NCBI RefSeq assembly: GCF_027213785.1
Contig: NZ_JAPWGO010000002.1
Location: 221,893 to 285,892, forward strand
DNA length: 64,000 nt
DNA from: Limimaricola sp. G21655-S1
Lineage (GTDB): Bacteria; Pseudomonadota; Alphaproteobacteria; Rhodobacterales; Rhodobacteraceae
Reading direction: 5' to 3'
Part shown: one piece after another, positions 1 to 10,257 of the stretch
How positions within the stretch are numbered: the stretch's first letter is position 1
How the letters are laid out: each line of letters starts with the position of its first letter
Translations under genes and position numbers: made by a program
Notes under the pieces: model-generated
The model's input: the letters and a program-made list of their open reading frames with translations, nothing else
Told to the model about the DNA's origin: nothing
Database searches by the model: none

Positions 1-129
1 TCGGTTTTGGAACGCATGTCCCCCGGAAGGCTTCCAGAAGAACACGCATTCCTTATCTGCCCGGCCGGGTGGCCAAAAGCAAGACATCTGTCCTATATCG
101 ACGTCAGAACACAGGACGGAGATCGCGCC

Positions 130-429
130 ATGCCCCGCAAGTTCACGCCCAAGGTCGTGACCGCCAACCGCCTTCTCGAGGGCGATGCCGTCTGGCTGAC
201 CGCCGACGGGCGCTGGACTCCGGACATGCGCGAGGCCGAGCTGATCGACGAGGAGGCGCATGCCGAGTTGCGGCTGCTGGCGGCGCAGAGTCAGGCCGAC
301 ATCGTCGTCGGCCCCTATCTCGCCGATGCCAAGCCCGGCGCCGAGGGACCCGAGCCCACGCATTTCCGCGAAACCTTCCGTACCCGCGGTCCGTCGAACT
401 ACGCCCACGGCAAGCAGGTGGAGCTCTGA
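130..429 (+). CDS. DUF2849 domain protein, first gene of the cysI operon
   Basis: Small soluble protein of 99 residues with no signal peptide or membrane segment. It resembles the DUF2849 family, which in alphaproteobacteria typically sits directly before the sulfite reductase gene. The start at 130 is chosen because a GGAG-like ribosome site lies upstream and the protein then begins MPRKFTPKVV, a sensible N-terminus; the frame stays open further upstream without a good start. It ends two bases before the cysI start, so the two are very likely co-translated. Its biochemical role is unknown; context suggests an accessory role in sulfite reduction or siroheme loading, which is inference only. 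Confidence 0.85.
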   Translation: MPRKFTPKVVTANRLLEGDAVWLTADGRWTPDMREAELIDEEAHAELRLLAAQSQADIVVGPYLADAKPGAEGPEPTHFRETFRTRGPSNYAHGKQVEL

Positions 430-431
430 GC

Positions 432-2103
<1,672 letters not shown>

Positions 2104-2114
<11 letters not shown>

Positions 2115-2847
2115 GAGGCCGCATCGCATCGACGAGACCGTCCGTGACCTGAACGCCCGCTACCGCCACCATGGCGCCACCGCGGTGCTGGAAAAGGCGC
2201 TGGCCGAGCACGCGCTCGGCCGGATCGCCCTGGTCAGCTCGTTCGGCGCGGAATCGGTCGTGCTCCTGCACCTCGTCTCGGTGATCGACCGCACCACCCC
2301 GGTGCTCTTCGTCGACACCGAGATGCTTTTCGCCGAAACGCTGGCCTACCAGATGGAGCTGACGGAGCGGCTGAACCTCAAGAACGTGCGCACTATCAAG
2401 GCTCGTCCCGAGGCGTTGGCCGAGCACGACCCCGAGAACCTGCTGCACAAGTCGAACCCCGACCTGTGCTGCGCGATCCGCAAGACCGAGCCGCTGCAAC
2501 GCGCGCTCTCGGGCTTCGACAGCTGGATCACCGGGCGCAAGCGCTACCAGGGCAAGACCCGCGCCGCGCTCGAGTTCTTCGAGAACGAGGACGACCTGCG
2601 GATCAAGATCAATCCGCTGGCCCACTGGACCAGCACCGACCTGCAGGACTATATCGCCGAGAACCGCCTGCCCCGGCACCCGCTGGTGGCGCAGGGCTAC
2701 CCCTCGATCGGCTGCGCACCCTGCACCAGCAAGGTCGCGCCCGGCGAAGACCCCCGTGCCGGTCGCTGGCGCGACAGCGACAAGGAAGAGTGCGGCATTC
2801 ATTTCGTGAACGGGAAGATGGTACGCGGCAAGCCCGCCGAAGCCTGA
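2104..2847 (+). CDS. cysH: Phosphoadenylyl/adenylyl-sulfate reductase
   Basis: A 247-residue enzyme that reduces activated sulfate to sulfite. It carries the cysteines typical of the 4Fe-4S, APS-using branch: the pair C122-C123 (LCCAIRK), C204 and C207 (CAPC), and the C-terminal redox cysteine C230 in an ECGIH motif. The N-terminal SSFGAES motif is the nucleotide-binding loop. By family knowledge, proteins with the CC...CxxC set prefer APS over PAPS, so this is probably an APS reductase despite the CysH name. It starts inside the cysI 3' end (11-base overlap), which indicates translational coupling. DUF934 and fpr follow. Confidence 0.92.
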
Positions 2848-2911
2848 AACCTCCCGGCGAAGCCGCAGATTTGAAGACTGATGAACAGGGGCCCGGCCCC
2901 GAGAGGACGAG

Positions 2912-3319
2912 ATGACCGTGATCGTGACCGACAAGGGCTTCGCCCCAGACGACTTCACCGGCAGCTTCGTGCCGCTGGCCGAGGTGAACGCGGCCGACAC
3001 CGCCGTCGAGATCGCCCCCGGCGACGACCCGCGCGAGCTGATCGGGCGTCTGGGCGAGATCGCCGCCATCCGGGTGCTGTTTCCCGCCTTTTCCGACGGG
3101 CGCGGCTTCACCCATGCGCGTGACCTGCGCTCCCTGGGCTTCACCGGTCGGCTGCGCGCCGCGGGCCACGTGATCGCGGATCAATACGCCATGGCCCGGC
3201 GTTCGGGTTTCGACGAGGTCGAGATCTCCGACGATCTGGCGCAGCGCCAGCCCGAGGACCAGTGGCGCGCCCGTGCCGACTGGCAGGCCCATCACTACCA
3301 GGCGCGGCTGCGCGGTTGA
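2912..3319 (+). CDS. DUF934 family protein
   Basis: A 135-residue protein matching the DUF934 family, which regularly accompanies cysH/cysI in proteobacteria. The conserved middle portion FPAFSDGRGFTHARDLR and the C-terminal WQAHHYQARL stretch fit that family. A GAGAGGACGAG ribosome site lies just before the ATG. The 64-base gap after cysH contains no obvious terminator, so it is probably in the same operon. The molecular role is not established; a role in sulfite reduction is inferred only from this conserved neighbourhood. No transmembrane segment or signal peptide is visible. Confidence 0.85.
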   Translation: MTVIVTDKGFAPDDFTGSFVPLAEVNAADTAVEIAPGDDPRELIGRLGEIAAIRVLFPAFSDGRGFTHARDLRSLGFTGRLRAAGHVIADQYAMARRSGFDEVEISDDLAQRQPEDQWRARADWQAHHYQARLRG

Positions 3320-3371
3320 GCCGCCTTTACCCGTAACGCCTCCTCCCCTATTCGAGCCGAACGAGAAAGAC

Positions 3372-4202
3372 ATGACCGAGCAAAGCCCAGTGACCCAGAC
3401 CAACGCCGCCCGCGTCGCACAATCTCCCGACGGACAGGTCGTGACCGCCGTGCGTCACTACACTGACAGCCTGTTTTCGTTCCGGATCACCCGGCCGGCG
3501 AGCCTGCGCTTCCGCTCGGGCGAATTCGTGATGATCGGCCTGATGGGCGACAACGGCAAGCCGCTGATGCGCGCCTATTCCATCGCCTCGCCGAACTGGG
3601 ACGAAGAGCTGGAATTCTACTCGATCAAGGTCGCCGACGGCCCGCTCACCTCGAAGCTGCAGCATATCCAGGAAGGCGACCACGTCATCCTGCGCCCCAA
3701 ACCGGTGGGCACGCTGGTCCATGACGCGCTGATCCCGGGCAAGCGGCTGTGGCTGTTCTCGACCGGTACCGGCTTCGCGCCCTTCGCCTCGCTGTTGCGC
3801 GATCCCGAGACCTTCGAGAAGTTCGAGCAGGTCATCGTCACCCATACCTGCCGCGACGTGGCCGAGCTGACCTATGGCCGCGAATTGGTCGAGAGCGTCA
3901 AGACCGACGAGATGCTGCGCGAGCTGATCGGCGAGGAGAACCTCGACAAGCTGGTCTACTATCCGACCACCACGCGCGAGGAGAGCCCGAAGATGGGCCG
4001 GATCACGCATCTGATCGAGAATGGCGAGCTGTTCTCGGATCTGGGCGTGCCGGCGCTCGATCCCGAGACCGACCGGGCGATGGTCTGCGGCAGCCTCGCC
4101 TTCAACCTCGACATCAAGGAGCTGCTCGAGAAGGCCGGCCTGCGCGAGGGCGCCAATTCCGACCCGGCCGAGTTCGTGATCGAGAAGGCCTTCGTCGGCT
4201 GA
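3372..4202 (+). CDS. fpr: Ferredoxin--NADP(+) reductase
   Basis: A 276-residue flavoprotein of the bacterial Fpr subclass that moves electrons between NADPH and ferredoxin or flavodoxin. The FAD-binding motif R67-A-Y-S-I-A-S is followed by the nucleotide-binding loop FSTGTGFAPF, a VCGS motif near the C-terminus, and a terminal FVIEKAFVG; the extended C-terminus after the usual aromatic position is typical of Rhodobacter/Azotobacter-type Fpr. It follows DUF934 by 52 bases and is followed by a strong hairpin terminator at 4221-4260, so it is the last gene of the cys operon. Family members also serve oxidative-stress defence, so a role beyond sulfite reduction is possible. Confidence 0.92.
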   Translation: MTEQSPVTQTNAARVAQSPDGQVVTAVRHYTDSLFSFRITRPASLRFRSGEFVMIGLMGDNGKPLMRAYSIASPNWDEELEFYSIKVADGPLTSKLQHIQEGDHVILRPKPVGTLVHDALIPGKRLWLFSTGTGFAPFASLLRDPETFEKFEQVIVTHTCRDVAELTYGRELVESVKTDEMLRELIGEENLDKLVYYPTTTREESPKMGRITHLIENGELFSDLGVPALDPETDRAMVCGSLAFNLDIKELLEKAGLREGANSDPAEFVIEKAFVG

Positions 4203-4220
4203 GCCCGTCCGCATCGACAT

Positions 4221-4260
4221 AAAAAAACGCCGCGCGGAGCGATCCGCGCGGCGTTTTCGT
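4221..4260. terminator. Bidirectional intrinsic terminator after fpr
   Basis: A perfect 12-base-pair stem (4227-4238 with 4243-4254) encloses the four-base loop GCGA. It is flanked by an A7 run on the left and TTTTCGTTTT on the right, so it can end transcription of fpr on the plus strand and of the convergent gene at 4309-4896 on the minus strand. Confidence 0.9.
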
Positions 4261-4308
4261 TTTGCCTTGCTGGCGATGGGCGGCCCGGTCATCCGGGCCG
4301 CGCCACCC

Positions 4309-4896
4309 TCACTCGACGCCCAGCTCGGCGCGGATGTCCTCGAGCAGCGAATCGCGAATCGCGGGATAGCGGCGCGCGCGCTCCAGCGCGGTGGCCAGCT
4401 GCTCGCGGCGCTCGCTTTCGAGCGCGCTGTCGGCGATCGCCTGCTGCACCGCCTCGTAGTCGAAGGTTTCGGGCTCGAGCGCCGCGTCGAGGATCGCGAG
4501 ACCTTCGTTGCTGCCGGCGGCCTCGGTACCGAGCGTTTCCTCGGCCTCTTGCTCGACTTCCTCGGCGAGGTTCACATCATCCATCAGGATCACCGGCTCC
4601 GCGCCCTCGGGCGCGGGGATGGTCTCTTCCTCGACCTCTTCGGTCAGCGCCTCGGTATCGGCGGCACCGCCTTCGGGCGGGGTGATCTCGCCGGCCTCGT
4701 CATTGGGGGTGATGTCGGCGGCGGGCGCCTCGGCTTCTTCGCCGGCGATGTCGGCGGTCGGCGGCTCCGCCAGCTGGCCGACTTCCTCGTCGGTGGCCTG
4801 ATTGGTCGTGACCTCGGCGTCGTCACCGCCCCAGATCGTAGTCACCACGACGACCGCGAGCACCGCGGCGGCGATGATGCCGACAATTTTCATCAT
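4309..4896 (-). CDS. Membrane-anchored acidic hypothetical protein
   Basis: A 195-residue protein I do not recognise. It has one N-terminal hydrophobic segment (about residues 3-22, IVGIIAAAVLAVVVVTTIW), then a roughly 110-residue stretch very rich in Glu, Asp, Ala and Pro, and a charged helical C-terminal part (about 135-195) with many Glu and Arg. The start is placed at the first Met of MMKIVG because AAGGA lies 8 bases upstream; the earlier ATG overlaps that ribosome site. The topology suggests a single-pass inner-membrane protein with an acidic periplasmic domain. It diverges from infC, with 179 bases between starts, and converges on fpr. Confidence 0.75.
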   Translation of the reverse strand: MMKIVGIIAAAVLAVVVVTTIWGGDDAEVTTNQATDEEVGQLAEPPTADIAGEEAEAPAADITPNDEAGEITPPEGGAADTEALTEEVEEETIPAPEGAEPVILMDDVNLAEEVEQEAEETLGTEAAGSNEGLAILDAALEPETFDYEAVQQAIADSALESERREQLATALERARRYPAIRDSLLEDIRAELGVE

Positions 4897-5061
4897 TGCG
4901 CTCATCCTTGCTGAAAATCCTGAACCTTTGTCGGCCCACATAGCACGGGTCATGCCAGATGCCACCGCGAGAGGGAAGCGGAACAGGCGCATTGGCCTTG
5001 TTTTGCGGCTTGAATCGCACTACCGGGGCGATTACCTTTCGCCCTACCCAATCGAACAACC

Positions 5062-5078
5062 GAAGGACTTGCACCATA
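5062..5078 (+). promoter_or_regulatory. infC ribosome binding site and AUA initiation codon
   Basis: GAAGGA at 5062-5067 is followed after 8 bases by ATA at 5076-5078. No ATG, GTG or TTG lies in the infC frame near this point; the upstream in-frame codons encode a sequence unlike IF-3. IF-3 genes are known to use rare initiators (AUU in E. coli), which IF-3 itself discriminates against, giving autoregulation. The AUA reading here is inferred from the spacing and the conserved N-terminus that follows. Confidence 0.75.
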
Positions 5079-5621
5079 GCCCGCAGACCTCACAACGCGC
5101 CGCCAACGCGCGACACCGGCCCCCGCGTCAACGATCGTATTCGCGTGGCCGAAATCCGACTGATCGGACAGAACGGCGAGAATATCGGCGTCGTCAGCCC
5201 CGAGCGTGGCCTGGCCCTTGCCGAAGAGGCCGGTCTCGACCTCGTCGAGATCTCGCCCAATGCCACGCCCCCGGTCTGCAAGATCATGGACTTCGGCAAG
5301 TTCAAATACGAGACGCAGAAGAAAGAGGCCGAGGCCCGCAAGAACCAGAAGACCTTCGAAATCAAGGAGGTCAAGTTCCGCCCCAACACCGACACGAACG
5401 ATTACGACGTGAAGATGCGGAACGTGCTGCGGTTCCTCGAAGGCGGCGACAAGGTCAAGGTCACGCTGCGCTTCCGGGGCCGCGAGATGGCGCACCAGGA
5501 GCTCGGCCGCGAGCTGCTCGAGCGCGTCGCCTCCGACGTGGCCGAGATCGGCAAGGTCGAGAACATGCCGAAGATGGAAGGCCGCCAGATGGTCATGATG
5601 ATCGGGCCGACCCAGAAATAA
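5076..5621 (+). CDS. infC: Translation initiation factor IF-3
   Basis: IF-3 of 181 residues, counting the initiator, essentially the E. coli length of 180. It binds the 30S subunit, prevents premature 50S joining and checks the start codon-initiator tRNA pair. The N-domain begins [10 protein letters not shown] and contains RVNDRIR; the linker is Lys/Glu-rich (about residues 75-95); the C-domain includes [10 protein letters not shown] and ends in [13 protein letters not shown]. The initiator appears to be ATA at 5076 with GAAGGA eight bases upstream; starting at an upstream ATG (4959) would add 39 residues unlike any IF-3. A hairpin terminator follows at 5649. Regulation is probably autogenous through the non-standard start codon. 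Confidence 0.93.
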   Translation: MARRPHNAPPTRDTGPRVNDRIRVAEIRLIGQNGENIGVVSPERGLALAEEAGLDLVEISPNATPPVCKIMDFGKFKYETQKKEAEARKNQKTFEIKEVKFRPNTDTNDYDVKMRNVLRFLEGGDKVKVTLRFRGREMAHQELGRELLERVASDVAEIGKVENMPKMEGRQMVMMIGPTQK

Positions 5622-5648
5622 TCCGCCTCGCGCGTAAGCGCCGATGCG

Positions 5649-5680
5649 AAAGGCCGCCCATCGGGGCGGCCTTTGTCGTT
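5649..5680 (+). terminator. Intrinsic terminator of infC
   Basis: An 11-base-pair stem (5649-5659 with 5664-5674) with loop ATCG is followed by TTTGTCGTTT. It lies 27 bases after the infC stop. Confidence 0.88.
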
Positions 5681-5813
5681 TCTGGCTCGGCTCCGAGCAC
5701 GGCGAGACCGTGGAACGTACAACTGACGGCTGATTCGGCCTGGATTGCCGAAGCGGAATCGGCGCCCGGCTTGCGGGGCGGTTGTCGGTATTGAGTGGCT
5801 TGGCAGAACGCTA

Positions 5814-5841
5814 ACGGGCCGCCCCTTTCGGAGCGGCCCGT
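5814..5841. terminator. Probable terminator of the OmpA-family gene
   Basis: The perfect inverted repeat ACGGGCCGC / GCGGCCCGT (5814-5822 with 5833-5841) lies 33 bases beyond the minus-strand stop at 5874. The T-tract on the minus side is weak (TTAGCGTT), so termination may be partial or Rho-assisted. Confidence 0.6.
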
Positions 5842-5873
5842 CCTCGTCGGGCGCGAAGCCCCTCGCTTCGGCC

Positions 5874-7910
5874 TTATTGCGCGGACGCCACCTGCTGCAG
5901 CAGCGGCGTGATCCGGCGCACGGTGGCGCGGCGGTTCGCCTGCACGTCGCCCTCGCTCTCGACCTTCAGGAACCGCTCGCCATAGCCCTGCACCACGAGG
6001 TTCTCGGGCGGGATGTCGAAGTTCTCGGTCAGCGCCAGCGCCACCGTCTCGGCCCGGCGATCCGACAGGGCGAGGTTGTAGGCGTCGTTGCCCACGGCGT
6101 CGGTATGACCTTCGATCAGGAACACCTCGCGCGGGTTCTCGGCCAGCCGATCCTCGATCGCGAGACCGAGATCGACCAGCGTCGAGGCCTGCTCGGGCCG
6201 CAGCGCCGCCGAACCGGTGGCGAAGGTGAGCGTGTCGAGATCGATGGCCGGCACCAGCGAGCGCACCGCCTCGATCTCGCGCACCTGCCGCAGGCTGTAG
6301 TTGCGCCCCGTATCGACCGCAGCCTCGGTGCGCAGCGCCTCCAGAAGCGCGGCCCGGTCGGCCTCGGCAGCCGAGAGCGTCACCGGCGCCGGTTCGATCT
6401 CGCGCAGCGAACGCACATCGACCGGCTCGGTCTGGGCCAGATCGTCGAACAGCTCGATCTCGGTGCCGTCGGCGAAGATCCGGCTGCGACGCAGCACGCG
6501 GCCCTGCGCGTCGCGGATCGTCACCACCTTGGTGCCGTCCTCGCGGGTCAGCGTGGTGCGGGTCGAACCGTCGTTGAACGTCTCGGTCCGAAGGTCGGCG
6601 CCGGGCTGGCGCAGCAGCGCGTCGTCGTCGCGGTAGATCTCGAGCCCGTTGTCGCCCTCGACCACCACCCGGTCGCCGGTATTGGCGACGACTTCGCGGC
6701 CATTGTTGAGAAGCGAGCCGACGGCGACGGCACCGATGCCCAGAAGCAGCGCCTTCTGGAAGTCCGAGAGACCGTCGTCATCATCCTCGGCCTCGGTGGC
6801 CTGCGCCTCGGCGGCGGCATTCGCGTTCACCTTCGCGGCGAATTCCTCGTCGCTCTGACGCGAGTTCTCCTCGTCGATCTCGGTCTCGGTAACCTCGGCG
6901 ACCTCGGCCTCGTTCGAAGCGGCCGCTGCCGCGACGGCCTGCTGCGGCTCCTGCGCGGTCGGGTCGACGTCCTGCTCTTCGGCATTGGCGCGGCGCTCGG
7001 CACGGCGGGCCTCACGCTGGGCGCGACGCGCGGCACGCTCCTCGGCGGTCAGCTTCGGCGCGGCCTCCTCGGCGGCACCGGCCTCGGCCTGCTCGCCTTC
7101 GGCGCTGCCCGCCTCCGCCTCGAGAGCGGCCTGCGCCTCGGCTTCGATCTCGGCCTGCTTGGCGGCTTTCTTGGCAGCCTTCCTGGCAGCCTTGCGCTCT
7201 GCCTTGTTGGCAGCGGCCTGTTCTTCGGCTTCGGCCGCAGCCTGGGCTTCTGCCTCGGCTTCGGCCTGCTGTTCGGCCTCGGCTTGCGCCTGTGCTTCGG
7301 CAGCCTCGGCCTCTGCCTGCGCTTCAGCCTGCGCTTCTGCTTCGGCCTGTGCCTCGGCCTCCTGACGGATCTGCTCCTCGGCTGCAGCGCGTTCGGCAGC
7401 CTGGGCCTCCTCGGCTCGTGCTGCTTCCTCGGCGGCCTTTGCTTCGGCCGCCTGTGCGTCTGCCTCGGCCTGCGCCTGTTCGGCCTGTCCCTCGCCCTGC
7501 GCCGCGGCACCGGTCACGGCGTCAGCGGCCGCATCGGCGGCGCCTTCGACTGCCTCGGTGGCCGTGTCGGCTGCATTGGCAGCGGCCCGGTTCGCGGAAC
7601 GGGCGGCGCGCAGCGCCTGCTGGATCGCTTCGCGGTCGCCGCTCAGCAGCAGGTCGAAATCGAGACCGGCCTCCGCGGCCGTCTCCGCGTCGATCTGGCC
7701 GGATTCGGCGAGCTTCTGCAGCACGCGGGCCCGCAGTTCGATCAGCGGCGTGCCTTGCGGATCGGCTTCGCCTTCGCAGGGCGGGGTCGCCCCGTCGGAG
7801 CAGAACAGCGCCTCGCCGCCCTGCTGGGCGGAGGCCAGCGGCGCGAGGTTCGGCAGCATGAGCGACAGGCTGGCCACGAGGGCCGTGGTCGTGCGGTAGC
7901 TTCGTTTCAT
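5874..7910 (-). CDS. OmpA-family protein with long Ala/Glu/Gln-rich central region
   Basis: A 678-residue exported protein. Residues 1-28 form a Sec signal peptide ending ASA-QQ. About residues 125-370 are low-complexity sequence built from Ala, Glu and Gln with AEAQAEAEAQ-like units, interrupted by a Lys/Arg-rich KAARKAAKKAAK segment; this is likely a long alpha-helical or coiled-coil stalk. A glycine-containing hydrophobic segment (LLGIGAVAVGSLL, near residue 380) follows, then a domain with repeated DG/NG turns, and a C-terminal OmpA peptidoglycan-binding domain (about 555-678) with EGHTDAVG and SDRRAETVA motifs. The start at 7910 is supported by GAGAGGAG nine bases upstream. It probably links the outer envelope to peptidoglycan. 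The frame stays open upstream to 9032, but that part is the shadow of another gene. Confidence 0.88.
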   Translation of the reverse strand: MKRSYRTTTALVASLSLMLPNLAPLASAQQGGEALFCSDGATPPCEGEADPQGTPLIELRARVLQKLAESGQIDAETAAEAGLDFDLLLSGDREAIQQALRAARSANRAAANAADTATEAVEGAADAAADAVTGAAAQGEGQAEQAQAEADAQAAEAKAAEEAARAEEAQAAERAAAEEQIRQEAEAQAEAEAQAEAQAEAEAAEAQAQAEAEQQAEAEAEAQAAAEAEEQAAANKAERKAARKAAKKAAKQAEIEAEAQAALEAEAGSAEGEQAEAGAAEEAAPKLTAEERAARRAQREARRAERRANAEEQDVDPTAQEPQQAVAAAAASNEAEVAEVTETEIDEENSRQSDEEFAAKVNANAAAEAQATEAEDDDDGLSDFQKALLLGIGAVAVGSLLNNGREVVANTGDRVVVEGDNGLEIYRDDDALLRQPGADLRTETFNDGSTRTTLTREDGTKVVTIRDAQGRVLRRSRIFADGTEIELFDDLAQTEPVDVRSLREIEPAPVTLSAAEADRAALLEALRTEAAVDTGRNYSLRQVREIEAVRSLVPAIDLDTLTFATGSAALRPEQASTLVDLGLAIEDRLAENPREVFLIEGHTDAVGNDAYNLALSDRRAETVALALTENFDIPPENLVVQGYGERFLKVESEGDVQANRRATVRRITPLLQQVASAQ

Positions 7911-8150
7911 CAGAATCTCCTCTCGGACCGCTCCGCGTCGGACGGGACCGGCATTGCCAGTGCAACGCGGGCGGTGGCGGCATGGGTCCGTGAGGGGGCG
8001 CGCTATGCAATAACAGTGTGGCGTCATGGGATGGTCGCGGCGCCACAGGACGGAATAAGAGCACCGGCCTTGCCAATTTCCGCCGTAATCGCGCAGGATT
8101 TTAGAAAGCCAAGGGACAGTCCCCACCTCCCCCAGCCGCTGGAGCGCCAG

Positions 8151-9104
8151 ATGAACGAAATGTTGCCCGATCCGGAGATCGATCTGAGCGGCCTGCCCGT
8201 CGAGGCCTGGCAGCAGGGCATCGACGCGATCGGCGAGGAGCATGGCTATTACGAGCGGCTCGGATCGGACCATGCGGCGCTCTTCATCGATGCCGGGCCT
8301 CGGCTGCTGGTCAGCTTCGAGACGCGCGACGCGATTCGCCGCAACCCGCGCGGCCTGCCACGCGGGTTCGAGATGCTGCAAAGGACCGGGTGGTCTCTGC
8401 TGGTGCTGATTTGCGACAACGAGGGATGGTTCAGGGCGCCGCGCGTCTGGAACTATGTCGACCGGCTGATCGACGAGGGCTTCTTCGAGGATTTCGAGCG
8501 GGTGCTGTTCTACGGCCACCACGCGACCGGCTATGCCGCCGCTGCCTTCTCGGTCGCTTCGCCGGGGGCGCGGGTGCTGGCGTTGCGCCCCATCGCCACG
8601 CTGGACCCGGAGGTGGCGGGCTGGGACCGGCGCCACCTCGCGGCGCGCAGGCTCGATTTCACCAGCCGCTACGGTTACGCCCCCGACATGATCGACGCCG
8701 CCGAGCGGGTGACGGTGATCCACGACCCGCGCCATGCCGCCGACGCGGTCCACGCCGCGCTGTTTCGCAGGCCCAACGTCACGACGCTGCGCGCGGCCCA
8801 TGCCGGGGCCCGACTGGAGCAGATCCTCGATCAGGCGGGCCTCGTCCCCGAACTGCTCGAACTGGCGATGGAGGACCGGCTCGACCGCGCGGCCTTTGCC
8901 CGGCTCTGGCGCGCCCGGCGCGAGAACGCGCTTTACCTGCGCGGGTTGCTGCGACAGCTCGAATCGGCCGACCGCCCGGCCCGGCTGGCGCGGCTGTGCC
9001 GCCATGGCCTCGCCACGCCCGAGGCCGCGCATTACGCGCGTCGCCTAGAGGCTCTGCCCGGCTCCGCGCCACGCGCCACGGGCCCGGTTTCGCGCGCCAG
9101 CTGA
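8151..9104 (+). CDS. Conserved Rhodobacterales protein resembling an alpha/beta-hydrolase without nucleophile
   Basis: A 317-residue soluble protein. Relatives in this order are, as far as I recall, sometimes labelled phosphoadenosine phosphosulfate reductase, but no CysH motif is present. The segment LFYGHHATGYAAAAFSVASPGARV has the shape of an alpha/beta-hydrolase nucleophile elbow (GxSxGGYAA), with His where Ser is expected, followed by a DPR-type motif (IHDPRHAAD) where acid and His residues could fall. The start at 8151 has GGAG seven bases upstream. It diverges from the OmpA-family gene and stands 63 bases before pyrC, perhaps in the same transcript. Enzymatic function is unknown. Confidence 0.7.
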   Translation: MNEMLPDPEIDLSGLPVEAWQQGIDAIGEEHGYYERLGSDHAALFIDAGPRLLVSFETRDAIRRNPRGLPRGFEMLQRTGWSLLVLICDNEGWFRAPRVWNYVDRLIDEGFFEDFERVLFYGHHATGYAAAAFSVASPGARVLALRPIATLDPEVAGWDRRHLAARRLDFTSRYGYAPDMIDAAERVTVIHDPRHAADAVHAALFRRPNVTTLRAAHAGARLEQILDQAGLVPELLELAMEDRLDRAAFARLWRARRENALYLRGLLRQLESADRPARLARLCRHGLATPEAAHYARRLEALPGSAPRATGPVSRAS

Positions 9105-9167
9105 CCCGAGGACCGTGAGGGTCGTGACCTATGGTCAGGCCGCGCGGCCCGGTGTAGGAGGTCGGCC

Positions 9168-10220
9168 ATGAAAGACCTACGCCCAGACCGGATCACGATC
9201 CGCCGCCCGGACGACTGGCACCTGCACCTGCGCGACGGCGCGATGCTTCGGGCCGTGGCTCCGGAGAGCGCCCGCCATTTCGGCCGGGCCATCATCATGC
9301 CCAACCTCGTGCCGCCCGTGGTCACCGCCGCGCAGGCCGAGGCCTATCGCGAGCGGATCCGCGCCGCCCTGCCCGAGGGATCGGGCTTCACGCCGCTGAT
9401 GACCCTCTATCTCACCGAGGACACCGATCCCGAGGACGTGCGCGCGGCGCATCGCGCGGGCATCGCGACGGCGGTGAAGCTGTACCCGGCCGGTGCCACC
9501 ACCAACTCGGCCTCCGGCGTGCGCGACTTCGACAAGGTTCGCCCGGTGCTCGAGGCGATGGCCGATATCGGCATGCCGCTCTGCGTGCATGGCGAGGTGA
9601 CCGATTCCGCGATCGACATCTTCGATCGCGAGGCGGTGTTCATCGACAAGGTGCTGAAGCCGATCCGCCGCAAGACGCCGGAGCTGCGCGTCGTCATGGA
9701 GCATGTGACCACCGCCGACGCGGTGGATTACGTGCGCGACAGCCCCCGCAACCTCGCTGCGACGATCACCACGCATCACCTGATCATCAACCGCAACCAC
9801 ATCCTCGCCGGGGGCATCAAGCCGCATTACTACTGTTTGCCGGTCGCCAAGCGCGAGCGGCATCGCGTGGCGCTGGTGCAGGCGGCGGTCTCGGGCGATC
9901 CGCGCTTCTTCCTCGGTACCGACAGCGCGCCGCACAGCGATCCGGCCAAGCTGCAACCCTGCGGCTGCGCCGGGATCTTCACCGCGCCCAACACCATGTC
10001 CTGCCTCGCCGAGGTGTTCGAGGCGGCGGGCCGGCTGAACCACCTCGAGGCCTTCGCCTCGCTCAACGGACCGCGCTTCTACAAGCTTCCCGTCAACGAG
10101 GACACCATCACCTTGGTCCGGGGCACGCCCGTGACCTATCCCGAGCGGATCGAGACCGGCGACGGCCCCGTGACCGTGTTCGACCCCGGCTTCGCGCTGC
10201 ACTGGCGCGTCGAAGACTGA
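9168..10220 (+). CDS. pyrC: Dihydroorotase, class II
   Basis: A 350-residue zinc amidohydrolase that interconverts carbamoyl-aspartate and dihydroorotate in de novo pyrimidine synthesis. H18 and H20 (WHLHLRDG) and the lysine expected to be carboxylated, K104 ([12 protein letters not shown]), form the metal site with the His of CVHGEV and of EHVTT; D252 in GTDSAPH is the catalytic aspartate. Length fits the short PyrC class (about 345). A GTAGGAGG ribosome site precedes the ATG. pyrE follows 37 bases downstream, so the two pyrimidine genes probably form one transcript. Confidence 0.96.
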   Translation: MKDLRPDRITIRRPDDWHLHLRDGAMLRAVAPESARHFGRAIIMPNLVPPVVTAAQAEAYRERIRAALPEGSGFTPLMTLYLTEDTDPEDVRAAHRAGIATAVKLYPAGATTNSASGVRDFDKVRPVLEAMADIGMPLCVHGEVTDSAIDIFDREAVFIDKVLKPIRRKTPELRVVMEHVTTADAVDYVRDSPRNLAATITTHHLIINRNHILAGGIKPHYYCLPVAKRERHRVALVQAAVSGDPRFFLGTDSAPHSDPAKLQPCGCAGIFTAPNTMSCLAEVFEAAGRLNHLEAFASLNGPRFYKLPVNEDTITLVRGTPVTYPERIETGDGPVTVFDPGFALHWRVED

Positions 10221-10257
10221 CCCTCCCCCGACGCATTCCCTACACGAAGAGTTCGAG

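Noticed and set aside
4959..5075. N-terminal extension of IF-3 from ATG 4959
   Set aside because: The 39 extra residues are not IF-3-like, there is no ribosome site there, and a good ribosome site lies before ATA 5076.
6800..7530. Repetitive GCC/CTC tracts looking like a repeat array or CRISPR
   Set aside because: The period is codon-based and variable and encodes the Ala/Glu/Gln stalk of the OmpA-family protein; there are no constant repeats with unique spacers.
5745..9104. Very long plus-strand open frame (over 1100 codons) opposite the OmpA-family gene
   Set aside because: It is the antisense shadow of a high-GC gene with biased third positions; it encodes Leu/Gly-rich low-complexity sequence, and only its last part (8151-9104) is a credible gene.
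8151..9104. Annotation as phosphoadenosine phosphosulfate reductase
   Set aside because: None of the CysH motifs (SSFGAES, CC, CxxC, ECGIH) are present; the true CysH lies at 2104-2847.
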